Origin: Microbacterium stercoris
GTDB taxonomy: Bacteria > Actinomycetota > Actinomycetes > Actinomycetales > Microbacteriaceae
Direction of reading: 5' to 3'
DNA: 64,000 nt
NCBI RefSeq assembly: GCF_017592545.1
Contig: NZ_JAGFOA010000002.1
Span: 248,001-312,000 of the forward strand
Positions 25,995-35,297 of this stretch are shown in pieces. A program made the translations under genes and the position numbers. Each line of letters starts with the position of its first letter. Within the stretch, counting starts at the first letter, position 1. The notes below the pieces were generated by a model that did no database searches, was not told where the DNA came from, and saw nothing but the letters and a program-made list of their open reading frames with translations.

Positions 25995-27194
25995 TCAGGT
26001 GGCCGGCGCCGGACGCGGGGCCCAGATCACCGCCGCAGCGACCACCAGCATCAGCGCCGCGAAGGCCCCCACCGTGACGCCGAAGCCGAGGGGTGCCAGG
26101 GCTGCGACCGCGAGGGGCGCGAGACTCGCGCCCGTGCCGATCAGCAGCGCGTACCCCGCCATGCCCGCGCCGCGGGCGGGGCCGCTCGCGAGTCCCACCA
26201 TGTGGACGATCGCGGGGATCGCGACGGCGATGCCGGCCACGAACACGCCGCTGCCGAGCATCACGAGCCAGGTCGGTGATCCGGCCGCCTCGATGGCGAG
26301 GCCCGCGGCCCCCAGCAGGAACGACGCCGCGGCCACGCGATAGGCGCCGAAGCGGCCGATGAACACTCCCGCGAAGCCGCCGAGCACGATGCCCGGGAGA
26401 CCGGGCAGGCGCGCCGCGAGAGCGCTCGCCGTGTCGTGGATGCCGAACTCCGCCCCGTGCTGCTGCAGGGCCGCGTACATGCCCACGAGCAGCAGCAGGA
26501 ACGAGACCGCGGCGAGGTAGGGCGCCCACATCGTGCGCCGGCGGAACATGCCCGCCGCAGCCGCGAGCGATGAGGAGATCCGGGGTGAGTGCGCGGCGCG
26601 CGCGACCGCGGGCAGCGAGGGGATCGCCGCGGCCATCACCACGAGCAGGATCGCCAGGATCCAGAACACCCAGCGCCACCCGAGGCCCGGCTCGATCGTG
26701 AGCGAGTACGCCTGGCCGGCAATGCTCGCGAGGGGGAAGATCGCGGAGATCACGGCGATGCCGGTGACGCGGTGGCGGTGGGGGAGCACGCGGGCGACGT
26801 AGGCGAGGGTGACCGACGGCACGCCGGCGGCGAAAGCTCCCTGGGCGACACGGGCTGCGACCATCCATCCGAGGTCGGTGGCGGTTCCGGCCAGGGCCGT
26901 CGCGAGGGCGGCGCCGACCAGCCCGAACGTGATCACCCAGCGCGGGTCGATGGTGTCGGAGAGGGCGGGGTAGAAGAAGCTCGCGGCCGCGAAGGCGAGG
27001 CCGAACCCGGCGCCGATCCAGGCGGCGGCAGCGACCGACGCCTGCCATTCGGCGCTCAGCACCGGGGTCAGCGGGATCGTGATGTAGATCAGCGACACCG
27101 CGGCGAGCACGGCGACGGCGAGAACGGCGACCACCGCGACGGGATGGTCGACCGACCGGCGGGGGAGGACGGGGGCGGGAGCGGTGTGGGTCAT
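25995..27194 (-). CDS. MFS transporter
   Basis: A 399-residue major facilitator superfamily permease with 12 hydrophobic segments, resembling the AraJ/YnfM-type efflux group. The first loop region has YPALSDTIDPRWV in place of the classical GxLaDrxGrr motif, and a second loop shows FIGRFGAYR. A long open frame continues upstream through antisense DNA, but the ATG at 27192-27194 starts the hydrophobic core. The divergent TetR gene and two operators imply substrate-induced efflux. Confidence 0.88.
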   Translation of the reverse strand: MTHTAPAPVLPRRSVDHPVAVVAVLAVAVLAAVSLIYITIPLTPVLSAEWQASVAAAAWIGAGFGLAFAAASFFYPALSDTIDPRWVITFGLVGAALATALAGTATDLGWMVAARVAQGAFAAGVPSVTLAYVARVLPHRHRVTGIAVISAIFPLASIAGQAYSLTIEPGLGWRWVFWILAILLVVMAAAIPSLPAVARAAHSPRISSSLAAAAGMFRRRTMWAPYLAAVSFLLLLVGMYAALQQHGAEFGIHDTASALAARLPGLPGIVLGGFAGVFIGRFGAYRVAAASFLLGAAGLAIEAAGSPTWLVMLGSGVFVAGIAVAIPAIVHMVGLASGPARGAGMAGYALLIGTGASLAPLAVAALAPLGFGVTVGAFAALMLVVAAAVIWAPRPAPAT

Positions 27195-27204
27195 ATCTCC
27201 ATCT

Positions 27205-27220
27205 CCAACGGTTGCGTTGG
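27205..27220. promoter_or_regulatory. TetR operator 1 (CCAACG-N4-CGTTGG)
   Basis: A perfect 6-bp inverted repeat with a GTTG centre, 10 bp before the MFS start codon. Confidence 0.72.
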
Positions 27221-27236
27221 CTTGACGATAGCACTC

Positions 27237-27252
27237 CCAACGCTCGTGTTGG
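27237..27252. promoter_or_regulatory. TetR operator 2 (CCAACG-N4-TGTTGG)
   Basis: The same palindrome with one change, 32 bp from operator 1 and just before the TetR -10 hexamer, so it would also allow autoregulation. Confidence 0.72.
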
Positions 27253-27268
27253 AGATTGTGTTCCCGGG

Positions 27269-27274
27269 TACGCT
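27269..27274 (+). promoter_or_regulatory. Leaderless -10 element (TACGCT)
   Basis: TACGCT, 7 nt, then the TetR ATG at 27282. Confidence 0.52.
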
Positions 27275-27281
27275 GAACCAC

Positions 27282-27872
27282 ATGGCGTGGGACACCGAGG
27301 GCACCAAGCGGAAGATCCTCGACGCCGCTCTCGCCGAGTTCACCGAGCACGGTCCCTCCGGCACGACGGTCGAGCGCATCGCGGCGCTCGCGGGGGTGAA
27401 CAAGGAGCGGATCTACCACTACTTCGGCAACCGCGACGCGCTGTTCGGTCACGTCGTGCGGGCAGAGAGCCGGCGGATCAGCGACAACGTGCTCTTCGAT
27501 CCGGACGCGGACGACCCGATGGGCGACTACGCCGGGCGCATCTTCGACTACCACCTCTCGCGGCCGCAGATGGTGCGCCTGATGCTGTGGGACAGCCTGT
27601 CGTCGGGCGGCGGATCGCCCGAGGGCTTCACCCAGGAGACCTATGACGCGAAGGCCGACCGGTTCGCCCGCGGCCAGGCATCCGGGACCGTGAGCGATGC
27701 GCTCGCCCCGGGCGAGCTGGTGTTCTCGATCATGGCGCTCAACGCGTGGTGGTTCGCGGTGCCGCGCATCGCGGCGCTCGCCACCGGGCACGGCACCGAC
27801 GCCGCCGGCATCGCCGCGCGCCGCGCCGCCGTGGTGCAGGCCGCACGCCAGCTCGCCCGGCCCGAGGCGTAG
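27282..27872 (+). CDS. TetR/AcrR family regulator
   Basis: A 196-residue repressor with an N-terminal TetR helix-turn-helix (about 9-55, TTVERIAALAGVNKERIYHYFGNRDALF) and a helical ligand domain. It is divergent from the MFS gene; the two CCAACG-N4-YGTTGG palindromes between them are its likely sites. It converges on the CoA-transferase gene with a 4-bp gap. Confidence 0.9.
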   Translation: MAWDTEGTKRKILDAALAEFTEHGPSGTTVERIAALAGVNKERIYHYFGNRDALFGHVVRAESRRISDNVLFDPDADDPMGDYAGRIFDYHLSRPQMVRLMLWDSLSSGGGSPEGFTQETYDAKADRFARGQASGTVSDALAPGELVFSIMALNAWWFAVPRIAALATGHGTDAAGIAARRAAVVQAARQLARPEA

Positions 27873-27876
27873 CGGC

Positions 27877-29205
27877 TCAGGCGTCCCACGTCGCCGCATC
27901 GCCGCCCCAGGGGCGCGGCGGAGCGAAGCGATCCGGCGCGCCCGCGAAGGCCAGGATCGGCGGGGCGTGCGTGAGCGACGGACCGCCCGCGACCTGCGTG
28001 ACGTGCGAGGGGAGATCCGGCTCCGGATGCTCGGTGCGGGTGACGGCGGGCGCGGCGAGGAGCTCCTGCGCGACGCGGGCGAGGGCGATCTCGACGTGCG
28101 GAGATCCGCCATCCCGGCGCTGGCGCACAAGGGCCGTGGCGACGGCCGCGGCCAGGAGGTGGCCGGCGGCGTGGTCGAGAGCCTGCACGGGCAGCGCACC
28201 GGGCGTCTCGTCGTCGCGGCTCTCGCGCATCGCGATGCCGGCGGTCGCCTGCACGATGCTGTCGAACCCGCGGCGATGCGCCCAGGGGCCCTCTGACCCC
28301 CAGGCCGAGAGCCGCGCGGTGACGAGACCCGGATGGCGATCGGCGAGATCGCCCGCGTCGAGGCCGAACCGCGTGAGCGCGTCGGGACGGTAGCCGGTGA
28401 CGAGAACGTCGCTCTGCGCGAGCAGCGCCTCGAAGGCCTCGCGATCGGCGGCGAGGTCGAGCAGCGCCGAGCGCTTGCCGTGGCCCGTGTCGAGATGCTG
28501 CCAGGCGAACTCCGGCAGCGCGGGGGAGTCGATCCGCAGCACGTCGGCGCCCGCGTGCGCGAGGTCGCGCGTCGCGACGGGGCCGGCGATCACGCGCGTG
28601 AGGTCGAGCACCCGGATGCCGCCGAGCGGCGTCGCATCCGAGGTCCATGACCGCGCGGACGCCTCACCCGCGGAGGTCAGCGTGATCAGGGGCTGATCGG
28701 CCACGGCCTGGGCCTGCGGGTGCGCCCGCCACTCCTCTTCGGTGCGCACGGCCGCGACGATCGCGCCGCGCTCGATCGCCGCCTGCTCGAGGTCGATCGC
28801 CGCCCAGCCCGCGGCGCCGCGGGCGATGTCGTCGGTGCCGAGCAGCCGCCGCAGCCGCTCGGCGTGGTGCGGGTAGTTGCCGTGCGTGCGCACCCATCCG
28901 TCGGCCGTGCGCCAGAAGCCCGACAGCGGCGACCAGACGTCGGGCTTCTTCCCGTCGACGCGCAGTACCCGGTCGCTCGCGAACGACGCCGCGACGCGGG
29001 CGCCGTCGATGCGCACCGGCTCGGAGGATACGGATCCGCGGGCCTCGGCCGTGAGATCGATCGCGAGCGAGGCGACGGCAGCGGAATCGACCGCCAGCTC
29101 CGCTACCGGCAGGTGCGACGACCACGCGGGAGCGGTGGCCTCGACGCGTTCGAGCTGCTCGGGAGGGATGCCGAGGGCGTGGGCGGCGGCACGGGCGAAG
29201 GGCAT
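27877..29205 (-). CDS. CaiB/BaiF family CoA-transferase
   Basis: A 442-residue class III CoA-transferase-like protein. Family blocks include LGGIRVLDLTRVIAGPVATRDLAHAGADVLRID in the middle and RFGLDAGDLADRHPGLVTARLSAWG and GFDSIVQATAGIA later. The first 180 residues are a second, diverged copy of the fold's N-terminal part (WSPLSGFWRTADGWVRTHGNYPHHAERL), as in tandem CaiB-type proteins. It would move CoA between carboxylic acids; substrate unknown. A CAGACT hexamer lies 6 nt before the ATG, a variant leaderless promoter. Confidence 0.85.
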   Translation of the reverse strand: MPFARAAAHALGIPPEQLERVEATAPAWSSHLPVAELAVDSAAVASLAIDLTAEARGSVSSEPVRIDGARVAASFASDRVLRVDGKKPDVWSPLSGFWRTADGWVRTHGNYPHHAERLRRLLGTDDIARGAAGWAAIDLEQAAIERGAIVAAVRTEEEWRAHPQAQAVADQPLITLTSAGEASARSWTSDATPLGGIRVLDLTRVIAGPVATRDLAHAGADVLRIDSPALPEFAWQHLDTGHGKRSALLDLAADREAFEALLAQSDVLVTGYRPDALTRFGLDAGDLADRHPGLVTARLSAWGSEGPWAHRRGFDSIVQATAGIAMRESRDDETPGALPVQALDHAAGHLLAAAVATALVRQRRDGGSPHVEIALARVAQELLAAPAVTRTEHPEPDLPSHVTQVAGGPSLTHAPPILAFAGAPDRFAPPRPWGGDAATWDA

Positions 29206-29268
29206 GGGCACAGTCTGGCCCTCCGTGCTTCCTCGAGCGACGGGGTGGGGCGTGGGGTCGCCCGTGCA

Positions 29269-29274
29269 TAGACT
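29269..29274 (+). promoter_or_regulatory. Leaderless -10 element (TAGACT)
   Basis: TAGACT, 6 nt, then the glycosylase ATG at 29281. Confidence 0.6.
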
Positions 29275-29280
29275 TCCCGC

Positions 29281-30096
29281 ATGCCGGAGTCGCCTGAGGT
29301 GGATGCGCTCGCCGGGTTCCTGCGTGCCGAGCTGACGGGGCGCACGATCCGCGAGATCGAGGTGGAGGAGTTCCGCGCGTGGAAGACCCGCGCGCGTCCT
29401 GCCGAGGAGATGGCGGGGCGCACCATCACCGGAGTGCGCAGGTTCGGCAAGCACCTCGCCCTCGACACGTCCGACGCCCAGGGCAGCGGCCCGAGCCTGC
29501 TCATCTCGTTCGGCCGCGCGGGGTGGGCGCGCTGGAACGCGGAGGATCTGCCCGAGGCTCCCACGATCGTCCGGGTGCATTTCGACGGCGACGGTCGTCT
29601 CGCGCTGACCGATGCGGGCGACTGGCTCTCGCTCGGCGTCTCCGTGACCGACGACCCGACCACCGAGCCGTCGGTCGCGAAGCTGGGGCCGGATCCGATC
29701 CTGCCCTCGTTCACCAGGGCCACCCTCGACGGCATCGTGGGCGGCCGGCGCAAGCAGCTGAAGGCGCTGCTGCAGGAGCAGGAGTCGCTCGCGGGAATCG
29801 GCAACGCGTACTCGGACGAGATCCTCTTCGTCGCCCGCCTCGCGCCCGACGTCCACGCATCGGCGCTCGACGAGGAGGAGCGCGGGCGCCTGTTCGACGC
29901 GATCACGGGCGTGCTCGGCGAGGCCTTCGCGGCCCGGCGCGACGTGCCGATCGCCGAGCAGAAGGCCGCCAAGGTCGCGGCGATGCGGGTGCACGGGCGC
30001 ACCGGCGAGCCGTGCCCCGAGTGCGGGGGCGTTGTGGAGGACGTGCCGGGCTCGAAGGGCAACGCGCAGTGGTGCCCTGCCTGCCAGGCCGGGTGA
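29281..30096 (+). CDS. Fpg/Nei family DNA glycosylase
   Basis: A 271-residue base-excision glycosylase/AP lyase. The N-terminal Pro and Glu catalytic pair is P2-E3 (MPESPEV), K57 lies in RRFGKHLAL, the helix-two-turn-helix has ESLAGIGNAYSDEILF, and a zinc finger closes the protein with C245, C248, C265 and C268. The arginine normally preceding the last Cys pair (as in AQRATFYC of Fpg) is not present; the stretch is SKGNAQWC, so base specificity may differ from 8-oxoguanine. A leaderless -10 precedes the ATG. Confidence 0.9.
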   Translation: MPESPEVDALAGFLRAELTGRTIREIEVEEFRAWKTRARPAEEMAGRTITGVRRFGKHLALDTSDAQGSGPSLLISFGRAGWARWNAEDLPEAPTIVRVHFDGDGRLALTDAGDWLSLGVSVTDDPTTEPSVAKLGPDPILPSFTRATLDGIVGGRRKQLKALLQEQESLAGIGNAYSDEILFVARLAPDVHASALDEEERGRLFDAITGVLGEAFAARRDVPIAEQKAAKVAAMRVHGRTGEPCPECGGVVEDVPGSKGNAQWCPACQAG

Positions 30097-30126
30097 CTGC
30101 CCAGGCGCGTAGGGCAGACTCGCGGG

Positions 30127-32631
30127 GTGACCTCCTCGCTGCTTGACGCCGTCCGCGCGACCGGAGGTGACGGCGACGCCGTCTACGACGCGTTCGTCGA
30201 ATGGGCCGAGGGTCGGGGTCTGAGCCTCTATCCCGCGCAGGACGAGGCCGTGATGGAGCTCGTCTCAGGGGCGAACGTGATCCTCGCGACCCCGACCGGC
30301 ACCGGGAAGTCGCTCGTCGCGATCGCGGCGCACGCGGCCGCGCTCGCGGCGGGAGGGCGCACGTACTACACGGCCCCGATCAAGGCGCTGGTCAGCGAGA
30401 AGTTCTTCGCGCTGGTCGATGTCTTCGGCGCCGAGAACGTGGGCATGGTCACGGGTGATTCGTCCGTGAACCCTGATGCGCCCATCGTCTGCTGTACCGC
30501 GGAGATCCTGGCGAACCTCGCGCTGCGTCAGGGGGCCGACGCCGACGTCGACCAGGTCGTGATGGACGAGTTCCACTACTACGGCGAGTGGGATCGCGGA
30601 TGGGCCTGGCAGGTGCCGCTGCTCCTGCTGCCGCGCGCGCAGTTCCTGCTCATGTCGGCGACCCTCGGCGACACCACCGCGATCGAGAAGGACCTCAGCG
30701 CGCGCACCGGCCGCCCCACGACGCTCGTCTCCGGCGCCACCCGCCCCGTGCCGCTGCACCACACCTACGAGAAGCGCCCCGTGCACGAGCTCGTCGAGAA
30801 CCTGCTCGAGGAGAACGAGGTGCCGATCTACATCGTGCACTTCTCGCAGGCCGCCGCCATGGAGCGCGCCCAGGCCCTCGCCAACGTCAAGGTGTCCACG
30901 CGCGAGCAGCGCGACGCGATCGCCGAGGCGATCGGCGGGTTCCGCTTTACGACCGCGTTCGGCAAGACGCTCTCCCGTCTCGTGCGCGCGGGCATCGGCG
31001 TGCACCACGCGGGCATGCTGCCCCGCTACCGCCGCCTCGTCGAGACGCTCGCGCAGCGCGGCCTGCTGCGCGTGATCTGCGGCACCGACACCCTCGGCGT
31101 CGGCATCAACGTGCCCATCCGCACGGTGCTGATCTCGGCGCTGTCGAAGTTCGACGGCACCCGGATGCGCCGCCTCACCGCGCGCGAGTTCCACCAGATC
31201 GCCGGCCGCGCGGGCCGCGCCGGGTTCGACCCCTACGGCAACGTCGTCGTGATGGGACCGGATCACGAGATCGAGAACGAGACCGCGCTCAAGAAGGCCG
31301 GCGACGATCCGAAGAAGCTCAAGAAGGTGCAGCGCAAGTCGGCGCCCGCGGGCTTCGTCTCCTGGAGCGAGCAGACCTTCGAGAAGCTCGTCGAGTCGGA
31401 TCCGGAGCCGCTGACGTCGCGTATGCAGATCACCTCGGCGATGATCATCAACGTCATCGGCCGCGGCGGCGACGTGTTCGGCAACGTGCGCTCGCTGGTG
31501 TTCGACAACCACGAGCCCCGCGCTCGCAAGTACGAGCTGGCCCGCCGCGCGATCGCGATCTTCCGCACCCTGCGCGACGCCGGCATCGTCGAGGTCACAC
31601 CGGCGGGGGAGATCCGCCTGGTCGTCGAGCTGCAGCCCAACTTCGCACTCAACCAGCCGCTGTCGCCGTTCGCGCTCGCCGCGATCGAGCTGCTCGATCC
31701 GGAGGACAAGCCGGGGGCCGCGGGATCGGGTCACTACGCCCTCGATGTCGTCTCCGTGATCGAGGCGACCCTGGATGATCCGCGTGCCATCCTCAGCCAG
31801 CAGGAGTTCAAAGCCCGCGGCGAGGCCGTGGCCGCGATGAAGCGCGACGGCATCGAGTACGAACAGCGGATGGAGCTGCTCGAGGAGATCACGTACGAGA
31901 AGCCGCTGCAGGATCTGCTCGCGCAGGCCTTCGAGGTGTTCGCATCGAGCCAGCCGTGGGTGCGCGACTTCGAGCTCAAGCCCAAGTCGGTCGTGCGCGA
32001 CATGTTCGAGCGGGCCATGAGCTTCGCCGAGTTCACCAACTGGTACCAGCTGGGGCGCAGCGAGGGACTGGTGCTGCGCTACCTCTCGGACGCGTACCGC
32101 GCGATCCGCCAGACGGTGCCCGCCGAGGCGCGCACCGAGGAGCTGCTCGACATCATCGCGTGGCTCGGCGAGCTCGTGCGGCAGGTCGACTCGAGCCTGG
32201 TCGACGAGTGGGAGGCGCTCGTGGCCGGCGCCGACGCGCACGGGGCCGAGGTCGTGGTGCCGCCCGCCCCGCCGTCCCTCTCGCAGAACCGCCGAGCCTT
32301 CACGGTGCTCGTGCGCAACGAGCTGTTCCGTCGCGTGCAGCTGGCCGCGCGCGAGGCCGATGACGAGCTCGTCGAGCTCGATCCGGATGCGGGCTGGCCC
32401 GAGGCCCTGGACGCCTACTACGACGAGCACGAGTCGATCGGCATCTCGGGCGCCTCGCGCTCTCCGGCACTGTGCCGGATCACCGAGGGCCGCGAGACCT
32501 GGACCGTCGAGCAGGTCATCGACGATCCGGACGGCAACCACGACTGGCGCATCCGCGCCGAGGTCGACCTCGCCGAGTCGGATGAGGCGGGCGCGGCCGT
32601 CGTGCGGGTGATCGAGGTCGCGCGCCTGTAA
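30127..32631 (+). CDS. DEAD/DEAH-box helicase with DUF3516 (Ski2-like)
   Basis: An 834-residue superfamily 2 helicase. Walker A ATPTGTGKS is at 54-62, motif II is DEFH at 147-150, motif III is MSATL, and motif VI is QIAGRAGRAG. The C-terminal half (about 430-834) is the DUF3516 region found with actinobacterial RNA helicases, so RNA unwinding or RNA turnover is likely but unproven. Start GTG at 30127, with CAGACT 6 nt upstream as a variant leaderless -10. It begins 30 bp after the glycosylase stop. Confidence 0.92.
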   Translation: MTSSLLDAVRATGGDGDAVYDAFVEWAEGRGLSLYPAQDEAVMELVSGANVILATPTGTGKSLVAIAAHAAALAAGGRTYYTAPIKALVSEKFFALVDVFGAENVGMVTGDSSVNPDAPIVCCTAEILANLALRQGADADVDQVVMDEFHYYGEWDRGWAWQVPLLLLPRAQFLLMSATLGDTTAIEKDLSARTGRPTTLVSGATRPVPLHHTYEKRPVHELVENLLEENEVPIYIVHFSQAAAMERAQALANVKVSTREQRDAIAEAIGGFRFTTAFGKTLSRLVRAGIGVHHAGMLPRYRRLVETLAQRGLLRVICGTDTLGVGINVPIRTVLISALSKFDGTRMRRLTAREFHQIAGRAGRAGFDPYGNVVVMGPDHEIENETALKKAGDDPKKLKKVQRKSAPAGFVSWSEQTFEKLVESDPEPLTSRMQITSAMIINVIGRGGDVFGNVRSLVFDNHEPRARKYELARRAIAIFRTLRDAGIVEVTPAGEIRLVVELQPNFALNQPLSPFALAAIELLDPEDKPGAAGSGHYALDVVSVIEATLDDPRAILSQQEFKARGEAVAAMKRDGIEYEQRMELLEEITYEKPLQDLLAQAFEVFASSQPWVRDFELKPKSVVRDMFERAMSFAEFTNWYQLGRSEGLVLRYLSDAYRAIRQTVPAEARTEELLDIIAWLGELVRQVDSSLVDEWEALVAGADAHGAEVVVPPAPPSLSQNRRAFTVLVRNELFRRVQLAAREADDELVELDPDAGWPEALDAYYDEHESIGISGASRSPALCRITEGRETWTVEQVIDDPDGNHDWRIRAEVDLAESDEAGAAVVRVIEVARL

Positions 32632-32670
32632 CGCCAGGATCGCGGGGCCGGGGACCGCGGCACCGCGGCC

Positions 32671-33324
32671 TCAGTCGAGACGGACGAGACCCGCTCGCAC
32701 GGCGCGGATCAGCACCTGCGTGCGATCCCGTGCCTTCCAGCGCAGCATGATGCGACGCAGGTGGGACTTCACGGTCGCCTCCGCCAGGAACAGCTCGCGC
32801 GCGATCTCGGCGTTCGACAGCCCGCGCGCCACCAGCGAGATGACATCGCGCTCGCGCTCGGACACGGCCTCGATCGGCGACAGCGGCTGCGGCGCGCGCA
32901 CGGTCGCGGCGACGCTCTGCACCAGCTCGCGCGCCACCGCGGGGGAGAGCACGAACCCGCCCTCGTGAGCCGCGCGGACGGCGGCGACGATCTGATCCGG
33001 ATCCGTGTCCTTGACGAGGAATCCGACGGCGCCCGCGAGCAGGGCGGCGAGCACGGTCTCATCGGAGGCGTAGGTCGTGACGGCGATGACGCGGACGTCG
33101 GGCAGCTCGCGCGCGAGCACCTCGATCGCGGCGAGACCGTCGGTGCCGGGCATGCGGATGTCCATCAGCACCACGTCGGGACGCAGGTCGCGACAGCGCG
33201 CGACGGCTTCGGCGCCGTCGGCCGCCTCGCCGATCAGTGCGAGATCGGTCGCGTCCTCGACGAAGAACGACAGCGCCCGACGCACCAGCGGATCGTCATC
33301 GGCGATGAGGACCCGGATCGTCAT
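32671..33324 (-). CDS. NarL/FixJ-type response regulator
   Basis: A 217-residue response regulator: receiver domain with phospho-acceptor D55 (VVLMDIRMPG), the conserved Lys in FLVKDTDPD, and a LuxR-type helix-turn-helix at about 150-210 (LSNAEIARELFLAEATVKSHL). The gene is divergent from a DesK/NarX-type histidine kinase, its probable partner. The start is fixed by TATGAT 6 nt upstream; the longer open frame upstream is antisense to the kinase gene. Confidence 0.93.
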   Translation of the reverse strand: MTIRVLIADDDPLVRRALSFFVEDATDLALIGEAADGAEAVARCRDLRPDVVLMDIRMPGTDGLAAIEVLARELPDVRVIAVTTYASDETVLAALLAGAVGFLVKDTDPDQIVAAVRAAHEGGFVLSPAVARELVQSVAATVRAPQPLSPIEAVSERERDVISLVARGLSNAEIARELFLAEATVKSHLRRIMLRWKARDRTQVLIRAVRAGLVRLD

Positions 33325-33330
33325 AGCAGG

Positions 33331-33336
33331 ATCATA
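33331..33336 (-). promoter_or_regulatory. Leaderless -10 element (TATGAT)
   Basis: On the minus strand TATGAT is followed by 6 nt and the response-regulator ATG. This is the closest match to the TATAAT consensus among the leaderless hexamers here. Confidence 0.62.
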
Positions 33337-33406
33337 GGGCGCGCCCACTGCCGCTCTGCGGGCGCCCTCGGCGCTTTCGGGTGCATCCCGGCACCAGAAT
33401 CGAACC

Positions 33407-34609
33407 ATGAGCGAGACGTCGCGGGCGAGGACCCCGGAGCGCCCCCGGCAGGTCCGTTCCGAGCGCTGGCTGCTCCGCTCGTCTGCCCGGCCCGTGGGGT
33501 TCTGGGAGTTCACCCCGTTCTCCCGCGATGCGCGCGTCACGATCCTCGGGATCACCCTGGTGCTGTTCGCGATCGAGGCGGCCCTGCGTCTCGCGGACCT
33601 TCTCCCCAACGGCGCCCGCGGCTTCGCCATGCCGCTGCTCGCGACGGCCCTGGTGGCCGTGACCCTCTGGCATCCTCCCTCCGGCGCAATCGGTCTGATG
33701 CTGCTCGGCTTCGGGGGCGTGGCGATCGGCCAGGGTGGACGATTCCTCAGCGGGATGGTGCTGACGGCCGGGCTCATCGTGTTCGCCTGCGGGCTGAAGA
33801 TGGTGGCGGCCTTCCTGGCGGCCACGCTCGTCTGGGTCGCGATCGTCACCGCCTGGCCACCCGGCCTGGGGGACTGGGGCACCCTCGGGCACCTGCTCGC
33901 GCTGGTGCTCTCGGTGGCGGTGGGCGCGGCCATCCGCGGCATGGTGCGGCGAAACCGCGAGCTGAGCCGCGAAATCGCCGCGGGTGATGAGCGCCTGCAG
34001 GCCGAGCTGCGCGCCGAGCGCGTGCGCATCGCCGACGAGCTGCACGACATCATCGCGCACGACATCTCGGTCGTCACGATGCACGCCCGCGTGCTCGAAC
34101 GCACGCAGGATCCGGAGGTGCGTCAGCGCTCGCAGCAGGCGATCGCGCACGCTGCGGGCCAGGCGCTCGCCGACACCCGCCGGGTGCTGCAGCTGATCCA
34201 TCGCGAGCCCGACCCCGTCACCACCGAGCCGGCCGATCTGCGCGCGACGCTCGAGCGCCTCGCCGAGCAGCTGCGCAGCGCGGGCGACGAGGTCGATCTC
34301 GCGGTCGACGCCGTGCCGGCCCTGGCGCGCAGCATCGAGACCACGCTCGTGCACGCGGCCCGCGAATCGGTCACCAACGTCATCAAGCACACGGTCGGCC
34401 CCGGCCGGCAGGTGCGCATCTCGCTGGCCGCCGACCGCGACACCGTCACGCTCTGCGTGCAGAACGCGGGACAGGCGAAGGCGCCGGTAGCCTCATCCGG
34501 CTATGGCCTCGCGCGTCTGCGCGAGCGCGCCGAGCTGCTGGGCGGCACCTTCACGGGCGGATTCGAGAGCGGCTCCTGGGTCGTGCGGATGAGCCTGCCG
34601 CAGCACTGA
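33407..34609 (+). CDS. Sensor histidine kinase (HisKA_3)
   Basis: A 400-residue membrane histidine kinase. About six hydrophobic segments lie between residues 45 and 185, followed by the HisKA_3 dimerisation helix with phospho-acceptor H213 (ADELHDIIAHDISVV), and a HATPase domain with the N-box ARESVTNVIKH and a G-box ending GYGLARLRERAELLGG. It probably signals to the divergent NarL-type regulator. A CAGAAT hexamer sits 6 nt before the ATG, a variant leaderless promoter. The stimulus is not deducible. Confidence 0.9.
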   Translation: MSETSRARTPERPRQVRSERWLLRSSARPVGFWEFTPFSRDARVTILGITLVLFAIEAALRLADLLPNGARGFAMPLLATALVAVTLWHPPSGAIGLMLLGFGGVAIGQGGRFLSGMVLTAGLIVFACGLKMVAAFLAATLVWVAIVTAWPPGLGDWGTLGHLLALVLSVAVGAAIRGMVRRNRELSREIAAGDERLQAELRAERVRIADELHDIIAHDISVVTMHARVLERTQDPEVRQRSQQAIAHAAGQALADTRRVLQLIHREPDPVTTEPADLRATLERLAEQLRSAGDEVDLAVDAVPALARSIETTLVHAARESVTNVIKHTVGPGRQVRISLAADRDTVTLCVQNAGQAKAPVASSGYGLARLRERAELLGGTFTGGFESGSWVVRMSLPQH

Positions 34610-34625
34610 GCACCGGGGCGTCGGC

Positions 34626-35297
34626 TCAGAGCACCAGGCGGTAGCCCATGCCCTGCTCGGTGAGCAGATGCACGGGATTGGCGGGGTCGGCCTCGAGCTT
34701 CTTGCGCAGCTGCGAGATGTAGAGCCGCAGGTAGCCGGTGTCGGCGATCTGCTCGGATCCCCAGAGGTCCTTCAGCAGCGTCTGGCGGGTGACCAGGGCG
34801 CCGGGGTGACGCGCGAGGAACTCGAGCATGCGCCATTCGGTCGGGGTGAGGTGCACGGGTTCGCCGCTTCGCGTGACCGACTTCGTGGCGAGATCCACCT
34901 TCACGTCCCCGAAGGCGACGACCGGATCGGAGGAGGCGCTGCTGATCCGTCTCGCCAGGGCACGAAGGCGCGCGAGCAGCTCGTCGATCTGGAAGGGCTT
35001 CGTGACGTAGTCGTCGGCGCCCGCATCGAGCGCGTCGACCTTGTCGGCCGACCCGGTGCGGCCCGAGACCACAACGATCGGCGCGTCTGTCCACCCGCGC
35101 AGGGCCTGGATGACCTCGACCCCGTCGAGGCGCGGCATGCCCAGGTCGAGCAGCACGACATCGGGGCGCGCCTGCGCCGCGACCGCGATCGCCTCGGCGC
35201 CGTCGGTGGCGGACACCACGTCGTAGCCGTGCGCGCCCAGCGTGATCCGCATCGCCCGGATCAGCTGCGGATCGTCATCGGCGATCAGGATCTTCAT
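34626..35297 (-). CDS. kdpE: KdpE-type OmpR-family response regulator
   Basis: A 223-residue regulator: receiver with D51 (VVLLDLGMPRLDG) and Lys in DDYVTKPFQ, then an OmpR winged helix (about 128-222; TPTEWRMLEFLARHPGALVTR, SEQIADTGYLRLYISQLRKKLE), the last stretch being characteristic of KdpE. Its ATG overlaps the stop of the kinase gene by 4 bp. KdpE normally activates the potassium pump operon kdpFABC, which is not in this window. Confidence 0.88.
   Translation of the reverse strand: MKILIADDDPQLIRAMRITLGAHGYDVVSATDGAEAIAVAAQARPDVVLLDLGMPRLDGVEVIQALRGWTDAPIVVVSGRTGSADKVDALDAGADDYVTKPFQIDELLARLRALARRISSASSDPVVAFGDVKVDLATKSVTRSGEPVHLTPTEWRMLEFLARHPGALVTRQTLLKDLWGSEQIADTGYLRLYISQLRKKLEADPANPVHLLTEQGMGYRLVL

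Noticed and set aside
25057..27240. 727-codon minus-strand open frame across tspO, the small gene and the MFS gene
   Set aside because: It is a shadow frame of high Arg/Pro content overlapping three recognisable genes.
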